A DNA stretch of 64,000 nucleotides, from contig JAQBRY010000001.1 in the NCBI GenBank assembly GCA_028286245.1, positions 163,022-227,021 of the forward strand. Direction: 5' to 3'. The translations under genes and the position numbers were made by a program. This stretch comes from Candidatus Saccharimonadota bacterium (GTDB lineage: Bacteria > Patescibacteriota > Saccharimonadia > Saccharimonadales > UBA4665). How positions within the stretch are numbered: the stretch's first letter is position 1; every line of letters starts with the position of its first letter. Positions 33,962 through 42,639 of this stretch are shown here, in pieces. Under the pieces are notes generated by a model, which was given only the letters and a program-made list of their open reading frames with translations, was not told the origin of the DNA and did not search any database.

Positions 33962-34908
33962 CTCCATCGCCCGCTAGCGCGAGGCTAGTTTTTTTTGGTA
34001 ACGAGCGGTTAGCAACAGGTCTCAGCACCGATTTATCCATACTCCGGGGCCTTATTGCAGCCGGCTATACTATTGCAGCAATTGTGGTTGGCCAGGAGGA
34101 TGGCCGGTCATCGCGCAAAACTCGCCCGCTAGAAATAGCCGCTTTGGCCCAGGAACATGGTATTCCGGTGCTAGCACCGGGCAAACTCAGTGACATCCAA
34201 GACGAGTTGGCAGCATACCAGGCTGAAGCCGGCGTACTGGCGGCCTACGGCAAGCTAGTACCGCAATCTGTTATCGATATCTTTCCGGCCGGTATTGTAA
34301 ACATTCACCCTTCCCTGTTGCCGCGTCACCGAGGTTCCATACCAATAGAGGGCGCAATACTGCAGGGCGACAGCGAAACCGGCGTATCGCTCATGCAGTT
34401 GGTATCCAAGATGGACGCCGGCCCGGTATACGCCCAAGAAACAGTGCTTCTTAATGGTCAAGAGACAAAACAACAGTTGGCAAACCAGTTAGCCGAGCTC
34501 GGGCGCGATATGCTCGTGCAATACCTGCCGGCCATCCTGACGCGTAGCCTGACGCCCAGCCCACAAGATGATGCAGCTGCCACCTACGATAGTCGCCTTA
34601 AGAAAGAAGACGGCATTATAGAGATTGACGGCTGGATGCAGCCGGCGATAGTGCTGGAGCGCAAGGTTCGAGCCCTGGCGGGTTGGCCGCGGGTACGGAC
34701 TACGCTTGGGACTACGGAAATGATTATTACCGCTGCTCACGTTCGCGAAGGCGAGGGCGAACCGGGGACGCTATGGATTGACGGCAAACAACTGGGCATT
34801 CACTGCCAAGACGGTATTTTGGTCATTGATAGCCTGATACCGGCCGGTCGAAAAGAAATGACGGCGGCGGCATACCTCGCCGGCTACAAACCCCCAACTG
34901 ATAATTAG
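33946..34908 (+). CDS. fmt: Methionyl-tRNA formyltransferase
   Basis: 320 residues. Formylates initiator Met-tRNA. The N-terminal domain has LVFFGNERLATG (cofactor loop), GVLAAYGKLVPQ and the catalytic NIHPSLLPRHRGSIPIEGA (Asn-His plus SLLP), then TGVSLMQLVSKMDAGP with the catalytic Asp. The C-terminal OB-like domain is shortened but present (KVRALAGWPRVRT). Starts inside the end of def. Its stop overlaps the stop of the convergent DUF5663 gene. Confidence 0.96.
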   Translation: MDGSVAPSPASARLVFFGNERLATGLSTDLSILRGLIAAGYTIAAIVVGQEDGRSSRKTRPLEIAALAQEHGIPVLAPGKLSDIQDELAAYQAEAGVLAAYGKLVPQSVIDIFPAGIVNIHPSLLPRHRGSIPIEGAILQGDSETGVSLMQLVSKMDAGPVYAQETVLLNGQETKQQLANQLAELGRDMLVQYLPAILTRSLTPSPQDDAAATYDSRLKKEDGIIEIDGWMQPAIVLERKVRALAGWPRVRTTLGTTEMIITAAHVREGEGEPGTLWIDGKQLGIHCQDGILVIDSLIPAGRKEMTAAAYLAGYKPPTDN

Positions 34909-35564
34909 CTTGCGCCGGGACCGGCTGGTGGCTGTTGCGGCGGATATGGCTGAGGCTGGTCTTGGACTGGCTGATACTGGGGCTGCGGAGTTGCTGCAGG
35001 AGCTGGAGCGGGCGCACCATATGGTTGTTGATACTGGGGCTGCGCTGGCTGTTGGTACTGCGGCGGTGCGGCATAGGGCTGTGCTGGAGCTGGCGCGTCT
35101 TGCGGCTGGTAGCCTTGGTTAGCATCCGGAGCTGGTTGCGCCGGCTGGTAAGCAGGCTGTGGTTGCTGATACTGGGGAGCTGGCTGAGGCTGCGCATACT
35201 GCTGGGGCTGCTGGAACTGTGGTTGTGGCTGCTGAGCAGCGATCTGCCCCTGTTGTTGGCTGGCCGACAGAATTTGTGGTGCAGCGGTAGCTACTTCTGA
35301 TTTGAGTTTATCAAACTCTTCTTGCACGATGTCTTTGTAGTTAGGAAAATTGGTTTCCAGCCACTTAAAGGCACCGGCGTCATCCTTGGCTTCGAAGTAG
35401 CGCTCAAACTCGTCGAGCTGTTCGTTGGTCATTTGATCTGCCAAGCGCATACCAACACGCATCTCGAGCGTTTCGTAAATATGCTTGAGTAAGCTATTCT
35501 TTTCCCCGTCCGGAAGTCCGGCCAGGCCTATTTCTTGTAGTAAATTGTCATCAATCTTTAACAT
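34905..35564 (-). CDS. DUF5663 protein with Pro/Gln-rich tail
   Basis: 219 residues from ATG 35564. The first about 95 residues form a small helical domain (LLQEIGLAGLPDGEKNSLL, LADQMTNEQLDEFERYF, WLETNFPNYKDIVQEEF) matching the DUF5663 pattern that I associate with CPR genomes. The remaining 120 residues are almost pure Pro/Gln/Ala/Tyr (repeating QYQQP-type units) and must be disordered. No membrane segment, so probably cytoplasmic. A GTG six codons upstream is unlikely since it lies in the -10 region. GGAG before the ATG may act as Shine-Dalgarno. Confidence 0.8.
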   Translation of the reverse strand: MLKIDDNLLQEIGLAGLPDGEKNSLLKHIYETLEMRVGMRLADQMTNEQLDEFERYFEAKDDAGAFKWLETNFPNYKDIVQEEFDKLKSEVATAAPQILSASQQQGQIAAQQPQPQFQQPQQYAQPQPAPQYQQPQPAYQPAQPAPDANQGYQPQDAPAPAQPYAAPPQYQQPAQPQYQQPYGAPAPAPAATPQPQYQPVQDQPQPYPPQQPPAGPGAS

Positions 35565-35572
35565 ATAACTCC

Positions 35573-35578
35573 ATTGTA
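35573..35578 (-). promoter_or_regulatory. -10 element of the DUF5663 gene (near-leaderless)
   Basis: Minus-strand TACAAT, GGAGTTAT (8 nt), ATG at 35564. The 8-nt spacer includes GGAG, so either a leaderless or a very short SD-containing mRNA is possible. Confidence 0.48.
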
Positions 35579-35616
35579 TCACTTTAGGGCGCGTAGGTTT
35601 ATAGAATTGTCAGCGG

Positions 35617-36165
35617 TCAAGCCTCCGGTTCGCGGAACTCTATAACTTTATAGTCCCTACGAACAGGCTGGTTGCCATCGATTGAGGCCAGGTCAGGGGT
35701 CAGATGCGGTAAAATACCCTTTTCGCGAGCTATTAACAGACCGCCTATCATACTCCTGGCTAGTCTCACGTCAAAATCACTGAAGCGGCTGAAGCCGCGA
35801 TCCATATCACGGGCCGGATCAATCATAGGTACGTAGTGATGGTACGTTCGTATCCCATCGAGGTACGCTACCGTGCCGGTAAAACGAATAGCCGGCTGCA
35901 TTTCTGGAGACTCGAATGGGTTAGGAACGTGGTAGCTAATGGCCGCTCGCATGTCATTTGTAAGCGGCGGAACATAGGTATCAGAATGACCATGATCCTC
36001 CAATATTCTGAGGTGCCTAAAGTGCTGATCGACTAAAAGCTCCCGTGCAGTATCCAAAATACCTACTCTTTCAAGCGTATGAGCCTGGTCTTCTTGAGCC
36101 ACCAAAAGCAAAGCTTCTTCAGCCTGTATTAATTCTAAATGGGATGGAAAACCTTTGGCAGCCAT
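35617..36165 (-). CDS. Hypothetical protein, 182 residues
   Basis: Not recognised. Start taken at MAAKGFPSHLELIQ (36165), preceded by TATAAT/TATATA; the upstream extension to 36270 reads through a large inverted repeat and is unlikely to be translated. Soluble, His-rich (LLVDQHFRHLRILEDHGHSD and TYHHYVP). It contains DPARDMDRGFSRFSDFDVRL and ends in an acidic tail. The histidines might bind metal, but there is no known motif. Confidence 0.55.
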   Translation of the reverse strand: MAAKGFPSHLELIQAEEALLLVAQEDQAHTLERVGILDTARELLVDQHFRHLRILEDHGHSDTYVPPLTNDMRAAISYHVPNPFESPEMQPAIRFTGTVAYLDGIRTYHHYVPMIDPARDMDRGFSRFSDFDVRLARSMIGGLLIAREKGILPHLTPDLASIDGNQPVRRDYKVIEFREPEA

Positions 36166-36237
36166 AGTGTTATATATTATACACCTTTTATGCTTAAATA
36201 GCAACCCCCCTGCCCCCTTAAATCCCCACGGACTGGA

Positions 36238-36331
36238 GCCCTTTGCGCCTGAATTAATTTTGACGAGCATCCCGGGAGCCTAAAGCGAAGCGCCAGGCGG
36301 GCCCCGTCAAAATTAATTCAGGTCAAAGGGC
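36238..36331. repeat. Large hairpin downstream of infB
   Basis: CCTGAATTAATTTTGACG (36248-36265) is exactly inverted at 36305-36322. After a small internal loop a further 8-bp stem (GCCCTTTG 36238-36245 with CAAAGGGC 36324-36331) extends it. The 39-nt apical part is GC-rich and can fold again (CCCGGG, GCCT...AGGC). It begins 16 nt after the infB stop. There is no T-run, so it is not an ordinary terminator; candidates are a processing/stability hairpin or a remnant mobile element. Confidence 0.75.
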
Positions 36332-36346
36332 CCACTCTAGCGGGAG

Positions 36347-38122
36347 TTAAAGCGTACGTTCTTTGGATTCGCGCGTAAAGAGTTCAATATGATCGCCCTC
36401 TTCCAGGTCAATGCGCTTAGCTGTGTTAAAACTCAGTCCACACATTTCGCCTTCAAAGATTTCTTTTGCTTCGGTAGGACCGCGCTTGAGGCCGGTAATT
36501 TCAACTTCGCCGAGTACTTCTTTGCCGCGGAGCACGCGGGCCAGTGCCGGTGCAACAAGTTTGCCTTTGGTGACTTCGCCACCGCAGATAACGGCCGTAC
36601 GAGTGGTGTTAAAGACGCCCTTAACAACTAGGCGGCCGAGATCGGTTTCGATAATTTCTGGGGCCAGCAATTTACTGAGGCCTTCGCGGGCGTCATCGAT
36701 GAGCTCGTAGATAACTTTGTAAATACGCACATCAACTTTATCGCGGGCGGCCTGTTGGCGGCTGGAGGATGGAAGTTCGACGTTAAATCCGTAAATAATA
36801 GCGCCGGAGCTATGCGCCAAGTGAAGGTCGTTGTCGTTAATGGCACCAACGCCTGAGCTAACGACTCGGATGGCGACTTCGGCAGTATCTAGGGCCTTGA
36901 TGCTGTCAATAACAGAGGTCAGCGAGCCTTGTACGTCGGCTTTAACAATAACGTTGAGCTCCTGCACCTCGTTGTTACGGTTAATAAGACGGATCAGTTC
37001 GGTACTGCCAATACCGGAGCGGCTACCGCCGAGTTGCTGGGCGTTAGCGCTGGTGGTTGATTGGGCGCGAGCCGCCTTTTCGTTATCTACAAAGTTAAAT
37101 TCGTCGCCAAACTCTGGCAGTGTTTTAAAGCCGGTAATTGCTACTGGTGTTGAAGGTGTCGCTACTTTGAGCGGCTTGCCGTCAGTGGTTTCGAGGTTGC
37201 GGATTTTTGCGTAACTTGAGCCGGCTACAATAAAATCGCCGGGCCTAAGCGTACCGGTCTCGACGAGGGCGTGGGCAACCGGGCCGCGGCCCTGCTCTAC
37301 ATGCGCTTCGATAATAAGACCACGCGCCGGGGTATCTACATCGGCCTTTAGCTCTTCAACATCAGTGACAAGCAGGATCATGTCTAATAATTCGGGAATT
37401 CCTTGTTTGGTCTTGGCCGAAACTGGTAGTACGGGGATATCGCCGCCCTTCCAGCCGTCCCACATGAGGTCGTGCTCAGCGAGCTGGCTGTAGAGTCGGT
37501 TAACATCAGCGCCCTCTTTGTCGATTTTGTTGGCAGCCACAATAATTTTGACGCCGGCTTTGCGGGCAAAGCGAATGGCCTCGATGGTTTGCGGCTTAAT
37601 ACCATCATCAGCAGCTACCACAATAATAACGATGTCTGTTAGGAGAGCGCCATGCTCGCGGATAGCGGCGAAAGCTTCGTGGCCCGGGGTGTCCAAAAAC
37701 GTGATTTTACGGTCCTTGTGTTCGACTTGGTAGGCCGAAATGTGCTGGGTGATGCCGCCGGCCTCGCGCGAAACGACGTTAGCGCTACGAATAGCATCCA
37801 AAAGGCTGGTTTTACCATGATCGACATGCCCCATAACGGCTACTACTGGTGGTCGTGATGGGGCTGTGTCGCTGGCGATGGCTTTTACACGGGTAGTTGG
37901 GCCGCTATCGGCTGCATCCTTACGAGTAATCGTCACGCCAAGTTCTAATTCTTCTACAATAATTTCGGCAGTATCAAAGTCGATACGCTCATTAACGGTG
38001 GCCATAACGCCGTTTTTCATGAGCTCGCCAATTAGGCGAGACACAGGAATAGAGAGCCGCTCGGCCAGGGTGCCGACAGTAATCATGTCTTCGATTTCGA
38101 TTGTACTAACATCTTCTGCCAT
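36347..38122 (-). CDS. infB: Translation initiation factor IF-2
   Basis: 591 residues, a short form (E. coli 890) lacking the long N-terminal extension. An N-terminal IF2_N-like segment ([23 protein letters not shown], split by its conserved Val/Leu pattern) precedes the GTPase domain: [12 protein letters not shown] (G1), [10 protein letters not shown] (G2), DTPGHEAF (G3), NKIDK (G4), SAKTKQG (G5). Domains II-IV follow to the normal C terminus with [15 protein letters not shown]. Downstream of the S1 gene by 55 bp on the same strand; no good Shine-Dalgarno is seen. Confidence 0.97.
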   Translation of the reverse strand: MAEDVSTIEIEDMITVGTLAERLSIPVSRLIGELMKNGVMATVNERIDFDTAEIIVEELELGVTITRKDAADSGPTTRVKAIASDTAPSRPPVVAVMGHVDHGKTSLLDAIRSANVVSREAGGITQHISAYQVEHKDRKITFLDTPGHEAFAAIREHGALLTDIVIIVVAADDGIKPQTIEAIRFARKAGVKIIVAANKIDKEGADVNRLYSQLAEHDLMWDGWKGGDIPVLPVSAKTKQGIPELLDMILLVTDVEELKADVDTPARGLIIEAHVEQGRGPVAHALVETGTLRPGDFIVAGSSYAKIRNLETTDGKPLKVATPSTPVAITGFKTLPEFGDEFNFVDNEKAARAQSTTSANAQQLGGSRSGIGSTELIRLINRNNEVQELNVIVKADVQGSLTSVIDSIKALDTAEVAIRVVSSGVGAINDNDLHLAHSSGAIIYGFNVELPSSSRQQAARDKVDVRIYKVIYELIDDAREGLSKLLAPEIIETDLGRLVVKGVFNTTRTAVICGGEVTKGKLVAPALARVLRGKEVLGEVEITGLKRGPTEAKEIFEGEMCGLSFNTAKRIDLEEGDHIELFTRESKERTL

Positions 38123-38177
38123 GGATAGTATCAGGCTTTCTGGCCTTGCGGTCTCTATTTAATATGTGTAGCGAGTG

Positions 38178-39245
38178 CTACTTCTTTGCTTCTTTGAGGC
38201 TTAACGCAATTTTGCGGTTGTCAGTATCGATATCCAATACTTTGAACTGCTTCTTTTCGTTGAGCTGGAAGAGTTGTTCTGGGTCAACGGTGTCGTCATC
38301 GGACATTTCCGAAACGTGCACTAGAGCTTCGACGCTGGGGCTCAGCTGTACGAACGCACCGAATGGCGTAATTCGGGTGACTTTGCCGTCTACGACGTCA
38401 CCCTTGCTAAACGCTTTTACTTCGCTCAACCATGGGTCTTCGCTCATTTGCTTGAGGCTTAGGCTCAGGCGGTCTTTGTCGATAGCAATGATTTTTGCTT
38501 TAACGGTGTCGCCAACTTTGATGTAGTTGCGAGGGTTGTCCACGCGTTCCCAAGAAATCTCAGAAATGTGGATCAGGCCTTCGATGCCATCAACGTTTAC
38601 AAAGGCACCAAAGTCGATCACGCCGGTTACGACGCCTTCGACGGCATCACCAACCTTGAGTTCGGCGAAGCGAGCTTGCATATCGTCTTTAACAGCTTCT
38701 TTTTCTGAGAAAATAAGCTTGTTATCCTTGCGGCTGACATCCAGGATTCGCACGCGAAGCGTTTGAGCTGTCAGCGCATTGAGCTTTTGCAGGATTTCGT
38801 CCTTGTCGGCGCCAGATACCCGTGGGTAGTGACCGGCAGCTAACTGACTAACGGGCAAAAATCCACGAATGCCTTCCAGCTCTACCAGCAAACCGCCACG
38901 GTTTGCATCATAGGGGCTGATTTCGACAATTTCTTGGTCGTCGAACAAGCGCTGGACTTCGTCCCAGCCGCGGTCTTTGACGGCCCGCTTCATGCTGAGG
39001 AGGGCGTGGCCCTCTTCCATTTCCGGGTCAATAACGCTGACTGTAATGCTGGTTCCCTCTTCGAGGGCTTGGCCATGACCGATCTCTCGGCGCATTACGA
39101 CTCCAACGCCGCGGGCGCCTAGGTCGACCCAGACTTCATTCTTTCGGACAGAGGTAATTACCCCTTCTATGACATCGCCAACGGCGAGGCCTTGGATTTC
39201 ACTGCCTGCTAGCAGTTCGTCCATTGTAAGTGTAGTGTTTGGCAT
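38178..39245 (-). CDS. rpsA: S1-domain RNA-binding protein (ribosomal protein S1 type)
   Basis: 355 residues with four S1/OB repeats (about 22-92, 105-180, 195-265, 280-350). Repeats 3 and 4 are canonical (VVTGVIDFGAFVNVDGIEG and KVTRITPFGAFVQLSPSVE). Repeats 1 and 2 are more diverged, as in ribosome-binding repeats of S1. It helps mRNA binding to the 30S subunit. AAAGGAGG lies 10 nt before the ATG. E. coli S1 has six repeats; four-repeat forms are usual in Gram-positive and CPR-type genomes. Confidence 0.93.
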   Translation of the reverse strand: MPNTTLTMDELLAGSEIQGLAVGDVIEGVITSVRKNEVWVDLGARGVGVVMRREIGHGQALEEGTSITVSVIDPEMEEGHALLSMKRAVKDRGWDEVQRLFDDQEIVEISPYDANRGGLLVELEGIRGFLPVSQLAAGHYPRVSGADKDEILQKLNALTAQTLRVRILDVSRKDNKLIFSEKEAVKDDMQARFAELKVGDAVEGVVTGVIDFGAFVNVDGIEGLIHISEISWERVDNPRNYIKVGDTVKAKIIAIDKDRLSLSLKQMSEDPWLSEVKAFSKGDVVDGKVTRITPFGAFVQLSPSVEALVHVSEMSDDDTVDPEQLFQLNEKKQFKVLDIDTDNRKIALSLKEAKK

Positions 39246-39346
39246 TTTTCAGGTGCCTCCTTTGTAGTGTATTTCCTGCTCTCACAAGATTACCTGTAAT
39301 TATAGCTGATTTGCCCCTGTTAGTAAACATTGTGCGCCATATTTGG

Positions 39347-39352
39347 TATTAT
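39347..39352 (+). promoter_or_regulatory. -10 element of the GNAT gene (predicted leaderless)
   Basis: TATTAT, 8 nt (GCGCAGTG), ATG at 39361. Confidence 0.48.
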
Positions 39353-39360
39353 GCGCAGTG

Positions 39361-39885
39361 ATGACTATGCAACTCCCGGAACACTACACTGCCGTTGACC
39401 TAACTCGTGATTACGCTACCGAGCATGCCGCTGAGCTTACCCTATTGGCAAATACTATTCCCTTGGTAACCTATACCGAGGCCGATATCTTGGCCGATTG
39501 TAAACCTGGCAGATGGTTACACGCCAAATGGGAACACGGCCTAGCCGTAGAGCGCGAGAGCACACCGATTGCCTTTATTGCAGCCCATGAATGTACCGGC
39601 TTTACGCCGCTGGGCTATCCGGTGAACACTATCTATATTAGCGAGCTGGCAGTACACGAGGACCATCGGCGCCGGGGTATTGCCACTGCCCTGCTGCAAG
39701 GATTTTTTGCTAAGAATGATTGCCTGGGCCTGCAAGTGCTACGTGGTAAAACCCGCTACAGCGTGCAAACCAATGCCGAAGGCTGGAATGATCCGGTGAT
39801 TTCTATGTATAAATCCTTTGGCTTTAGCGAACGCACGCTCAAGCAATACCCTAATAGGTGTGACGTTGTTCTAGAAAAGTGGTAA
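39361..39885 (+). CDS. GNAT-family N-acetyltransferase
   Basis: 174 residues from ATG 39361 (MTMQLPEHYTAV). GNAT signature ELAVHEDHRRRGIATALLQG (Arg-rich Q/R-x-x-G-x-A acetyl-CoA loop, about residues 105-120). The C-terminal motif B region has a Tyr in SMYKSFGFSER. Substrate unknown. Adjacent to the ROK gene 29 bp downstream on the same strand, but each has its own promoter-like element. Confidence 0.86.
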   Translation: MTMQLPEHYTAVDLTRDYATEHAAELTLLANTIPLVTYTEADILADCKPGRWLHAKWEHGLAVERESTPIAFIAAHECTGFTPLGYPVNTIYISELAVHEDHRRRGIATALLQGFFAKNDCLGLQVLRGKTRYSVQTNAEGWNDPVISMYKSFGFSERTLKQYPNRCDVVLEKW

Positions 39886-39902
39886 ACGACTTCTAGCTCC
39901 TG

Positions 39903-39908
39903 TACACT
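39903..39908 (+). promoter_or_regulatory. -10 element of the ROK gene (predicted leaderless)
   Basis: TACACT, GTGGCT (6 nt), ATG at 39915. Confidence 0.6.
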
Positions 39909-39914
39909 GTGGCT

Positions 39915-40721
39915 ATGATCGTGGGGGTTGATATCGGCGGAACGAAGACACTGGTAGCAGTGTTAACAAACGCTGGCGTAATCCACGAATCTAGAAAATT
40001 TCCAACGCCTAAAAATTATGATCATTTCCTGCTTGAGCTGGCACACGCAGTGCACCATTTGGAAACCAAAGATTTTAAAGCGGCCGGCGTAGCCGTACCC
40101 GGCCGCATTGACCGTAAGCATGGCTCCTTTAAGGCACTTGGTAATCTACCCTGGAAAAATGAGCATATCCAAGCCGACTGCGAAAAAATTCTTAAATGCC
40201 CCGTAGTAATCGATAACGATGCCAATCTCGGTGGTCTGTCGGAAGCAATGCTAAATAAGCAGGCCGAAAAAGTACTCTACATTACCGTTAGTACCGGCAT
40301 CGGCACCGGTGTTATTTATCAGCAGCGTATTTCGGAGGAGTTGGCCGACATTGAAGGCGGTGCAATTATGTTGCCCTTTAATAACCAACTGGTAAAGTGG
40401 GAAAAATTTGCGTCCGGGCGAGCAATTTATGAGCATTTTAATAAAAAAGCCCAGGATATTACCGCCGAAGCTGATTGGAAATACATTGTGCGTAACTTGG
40501 CACTGGGCTTTTTTGAAAACATTGTTGTGGTGCAACCGGACTTGGTTATTGTGGGCGGCAGCGTCGGGACATACTTTGACCGCTACGAACACCTCCTTGT
40601 AGCAGAGCTCAAGAAATTTGAGACTCCGCTGACGCCCATTCCTAAAATTATTCAGGCCAAGCGCCCCGAAGAAGCGGTAGTGTACGGTTGCTACGACCTA
40701 GCGAGTCAAATCTATGGATGA
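39915..40721 (+). CDS. ROK-family sugar kinase-like protein
   Basis: 268 residues. N-terminal ATP-phosphate motif VGVDIGGTKTLVAVL, then GVAVPGRID, the catalytic Asp region VVIDNDANLGGLSEA and YITVSTGIGTGVI. It lacks the ROK zinc-binding C-x-C-G-x-x-G-C cluster, and the conserved E-x-G-H reads EGGAI, so it belongs to a zinc-free, divergent branch. A glucokinase or N-acetylsugar kinase role is plausible but unproven, and a regulator role is unlikely because no HTH is present. It overlaps the peptidase gene by 8 nt. Confidence 0.85.
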   Translation: MIVGVDIGGTKTLVAVLTNAGVIHESRKFPTPKNYDHFLLELAHAVHHLETKDFKAAGVAVPGRIDRKHGSFKALGNLPWKNEHIQADCEKILKCPVVIDNDANLGGLSEAMLNKQAEKVLYITVSTGIGTGVIYQQRISEELADIEGGAIMLPFNNQLVKWEKFASGRAIYEHFNKKAQDITAEADWKYIVRNLALGFFENIVVVQPDLVIVGGSVGTYFDRYEHLLVAELKKFETPLTPIPKIIQAKRPEEAVVYGCYDLASQIYG

Positions 40722-41196
40722 CCTGCTGGCGCAGCTAAGAGCGGCCTTTCCGCAGCTCACCTACACTAAAGGTACGCAGTTTTGTTGGTCGCCGGAAAAT
40801 CGTGAGGTTATATATAGGCAGACTGCCAGCGGCGTAAAGTCACAGTGGTCACTACTGCACGAAACCGGCCACGCCCTGCTTGAACATAACTCGTACGAGG
40901 CCGATTTTGAACTGATTCGTATGGAACTGGCCGCCTGGAATAAGGCGCAGGAGATTGCCCAATCGCTCCACATGGAGATAGACGAAGAGCACATTCAAGA
41001 TTGTTTAGACACCTACCGCGACTGGCTATACAAGCGCAGCATCTGCCCCAGTTGCAATACCAAGTGCCTGCAGCAGGATGATTTTGTGCACTACCGCTGC
41101 TTTAATTGCCATACCAATTGGCGCGTCAGCCCTTCCCGCTTTTGCCGCGCTTACCGCTCCACCAAAAACGTTCGCCAACCGGCTGTTTTTAACTAA
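40714..41196 (+). CDS. ImmA/IrrE-like metallopeptidase with C-terminal zinc ribbon
   Basis: 160 residues. The metal site HETGHALLEH (about residues 50-59) is followed by IRMELAAWNKAQEIA, whose Glu is the likely third ligand, the arrangement of IrrE/ImmA-type peptidases. After a helix with CLDTYRDWLYKRS comes a ribbon CPSCNTKC ... YRCFNCHTNW ... RFCRAYR with six cysteines. Known relatives cleave HTH repressors; no such target is next to it. Overlaps the ROK gene by 8 nt, so it is co-translated with it. Confidence 0.75.
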   Translation: MDDLLAQLRAAFPQLTYTKGTQFCWSPENREVIYRQTASGVKSQWSLLHETGHALLEHNSYEADFELIRMELAAWNKAQEIAQSLHMEIDEEHIQDCLDTYRDWLYKRSICPSCNTKCLQQDDFVHYRCFNCHTNWRVSPSRFCRAYRSTKNVRQPAVFN

Positions 41197-41262
41197 TCTT
41201 GCGCACGTAAGAAAGTTGGGGATGGAAGTGGAGTGCGCTGGCATGGAGCAAAGAGCGGGTGG

Positions 41263-42612
41263 TTAGCTAGTGGGGACGGCGGCGAGGGTGACCTGCTTGG
41301 TGATGGTTTTGCCGTCTCGGATGAGAGTGAGGCTGATGGAATCGCCAGGCTTGTACTGGCCGAGTAGGCTGACGAGGTTGTTTTTGCTGTCTATGCTGCT
41401 GGAGCCGATCTTGGTAATGATATCACCTTCTTGGAGACCGGCAGCGGCTGCCGGGCTGCCAGCGACAACTGCTGGCTGGGTTGGGTCAGTGCTCGGCGCG
41501 ATGTAGGCACCGACCTTGACGTTCAACTTGTACTCTTTGGCGGCTTGAGCGTCGAGGAGTACGTAGCGGACACCGAGATACGGGCGTTCAAACTTACCGG
41601 ATTTGAGGACTTGGCTAATCAGGCCTTTAACATCGTTAATTGGGATGGCAAAGCCGATATTTTGGGCGTTGCCGGCAATGGCGGTATTGATGCCGATGAC
41701 TTGGCCGTTTAAGTTTACCAGCGGGCCACCGGAGTTGCCCTCGTTAATGGCGGCATCGGTTTGAATGAGATTATTTAAGCTTTCGGTGTCATCGCTACCA
41801 CTCCCATAATAGCTATCGCTGCCGCCGGAACTGGCTTGCACGCTGCGGCCAAAACCGGAAACGATTCCGGCGGTAACAGTGTTTTGAAACTCACCGAGGG
41901 CATTGCCGATGGCAACGACGTCGTCGCCGGTTTCGACGGTTGATGAGTTGCCGATGCTGGCGGCGGTGAGCTTATGACCCTCAGTGTCAGCAATCTTTAA
42001 AAAGGCAATGTCTAGGCTGTCGCTGGCGCTAGTACGGCCAATGACACTGACGTTATCGAGCTCGGTGCCATCGCTGAGCGTAACGCTGACCTTATCGGTA
42101 CCCTCGGGAACCACGTGGCGGTTGGTCATGATAATCCCGTCGTCGCTGATGATGATTCCGGTACCGGCGGCGGCTGTTTGCTGCGACGCACCACCGCCAC
42201 TAAAGAAGCTGAAGGGATTATCACTGCTGGCAGCAGTAGTGATATTGACATTGACACTAACTACACTGGGGCTGGTAGTTTTGGCAATCTGGTTAATAAG
42301 TTGACTCTGGCTACTGACGATCCGTTTTTGACTGCTCAGGGTGCCACCTATGATGGTAGTGCGGTTGTGTGACTCAAGGTAACCGCCACCAATGCCGCCC
42401 AGGACAGCAACTGCTACAAAGGCCAGGGCCAGGATGCCGGCCCGAACACGGCTAGCCGGTACGCGCCTGCGAGTGGCAGCCTTGTGGGCGTAATACTCAG
42501 CAACAAATTTTCGGATACTGGGCGTGGGCTGGTGCCCCTGCCGGCTGGATACGCTGTGGGCTACTGGTTCTTTAACCGATGCAGCTTCGGCTGCGTTGTT
42601 ATCTTTTGCCAT
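41263..42612 (-). CDS. htrA: HtrA/DegP-type serine protease with PDZ domain
   Basis: 449 residues. A basic cytoplasmic N terminus and one membrane segment (about 57-78) are followed by an extracellular trypsin-like domain with catalytic His166 (TNRHVV), Asp201 (DSLDIAFLK) and Ser294 (EGNSGGPL), and one PDZ domain (about 350-445, PAAAAGLQEGDIITKIG). A Gly/Ser-rich surface loop occurs about 262-275. It degrades misfolded exported proteins. Shine-Dalgarno GGGGGA about 9 nt before the ATG. Confidence 0.95.
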   Translation of the reverse strand: MAKDNNAAEAASVKEPVAHSVSSRQGHQPTPSIRKFVAEYYAHKAATRRRVPASRVRAGILALAFVAVAVLGGIGGGYLESHNRTTIIGGTLSSQKRIVSSQSQLINQIAKTTSPSVVSVNVNITTAASSDNPFSFFSGGGASQQTAAAGTGIIISDDGIIMTNRHVVPEGTDKVSVTLSDGTELDNVSVIGRTSASDSLDIAFLKIADTEGHKLTAASIGNSSTVETGDDVVAIGNALGEFQNTVTAGIVSGFGRSVQASSGGSDSYYGSGSDDTESLNNLIQTDAAINEGNSGGPLVNLNGQVIGINTAIAGNAQNIGFAIPINDVKGLISQVLKSGKFERPYLGVRYVLLDAQAAKEYKLNVKVGAYIAPSTDPTQPAVVAGSPAAAAGLQEGDIITKIGSSSIDSKNNLVSLLGQYKPGDSISLTLIRDGKTITKQVTLAAVPTS

Positions 42613-42639
42613 GTAAAAAGTCCCCCGTTATGTTTGTAA

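Noticed and set aside
36166..36270. N-terminal extension of the 182-residue protein
   Set aside because: The frame is open, but it runs into the promoter region and the edge of the large hairpin, and lacks a ribosome binding site.
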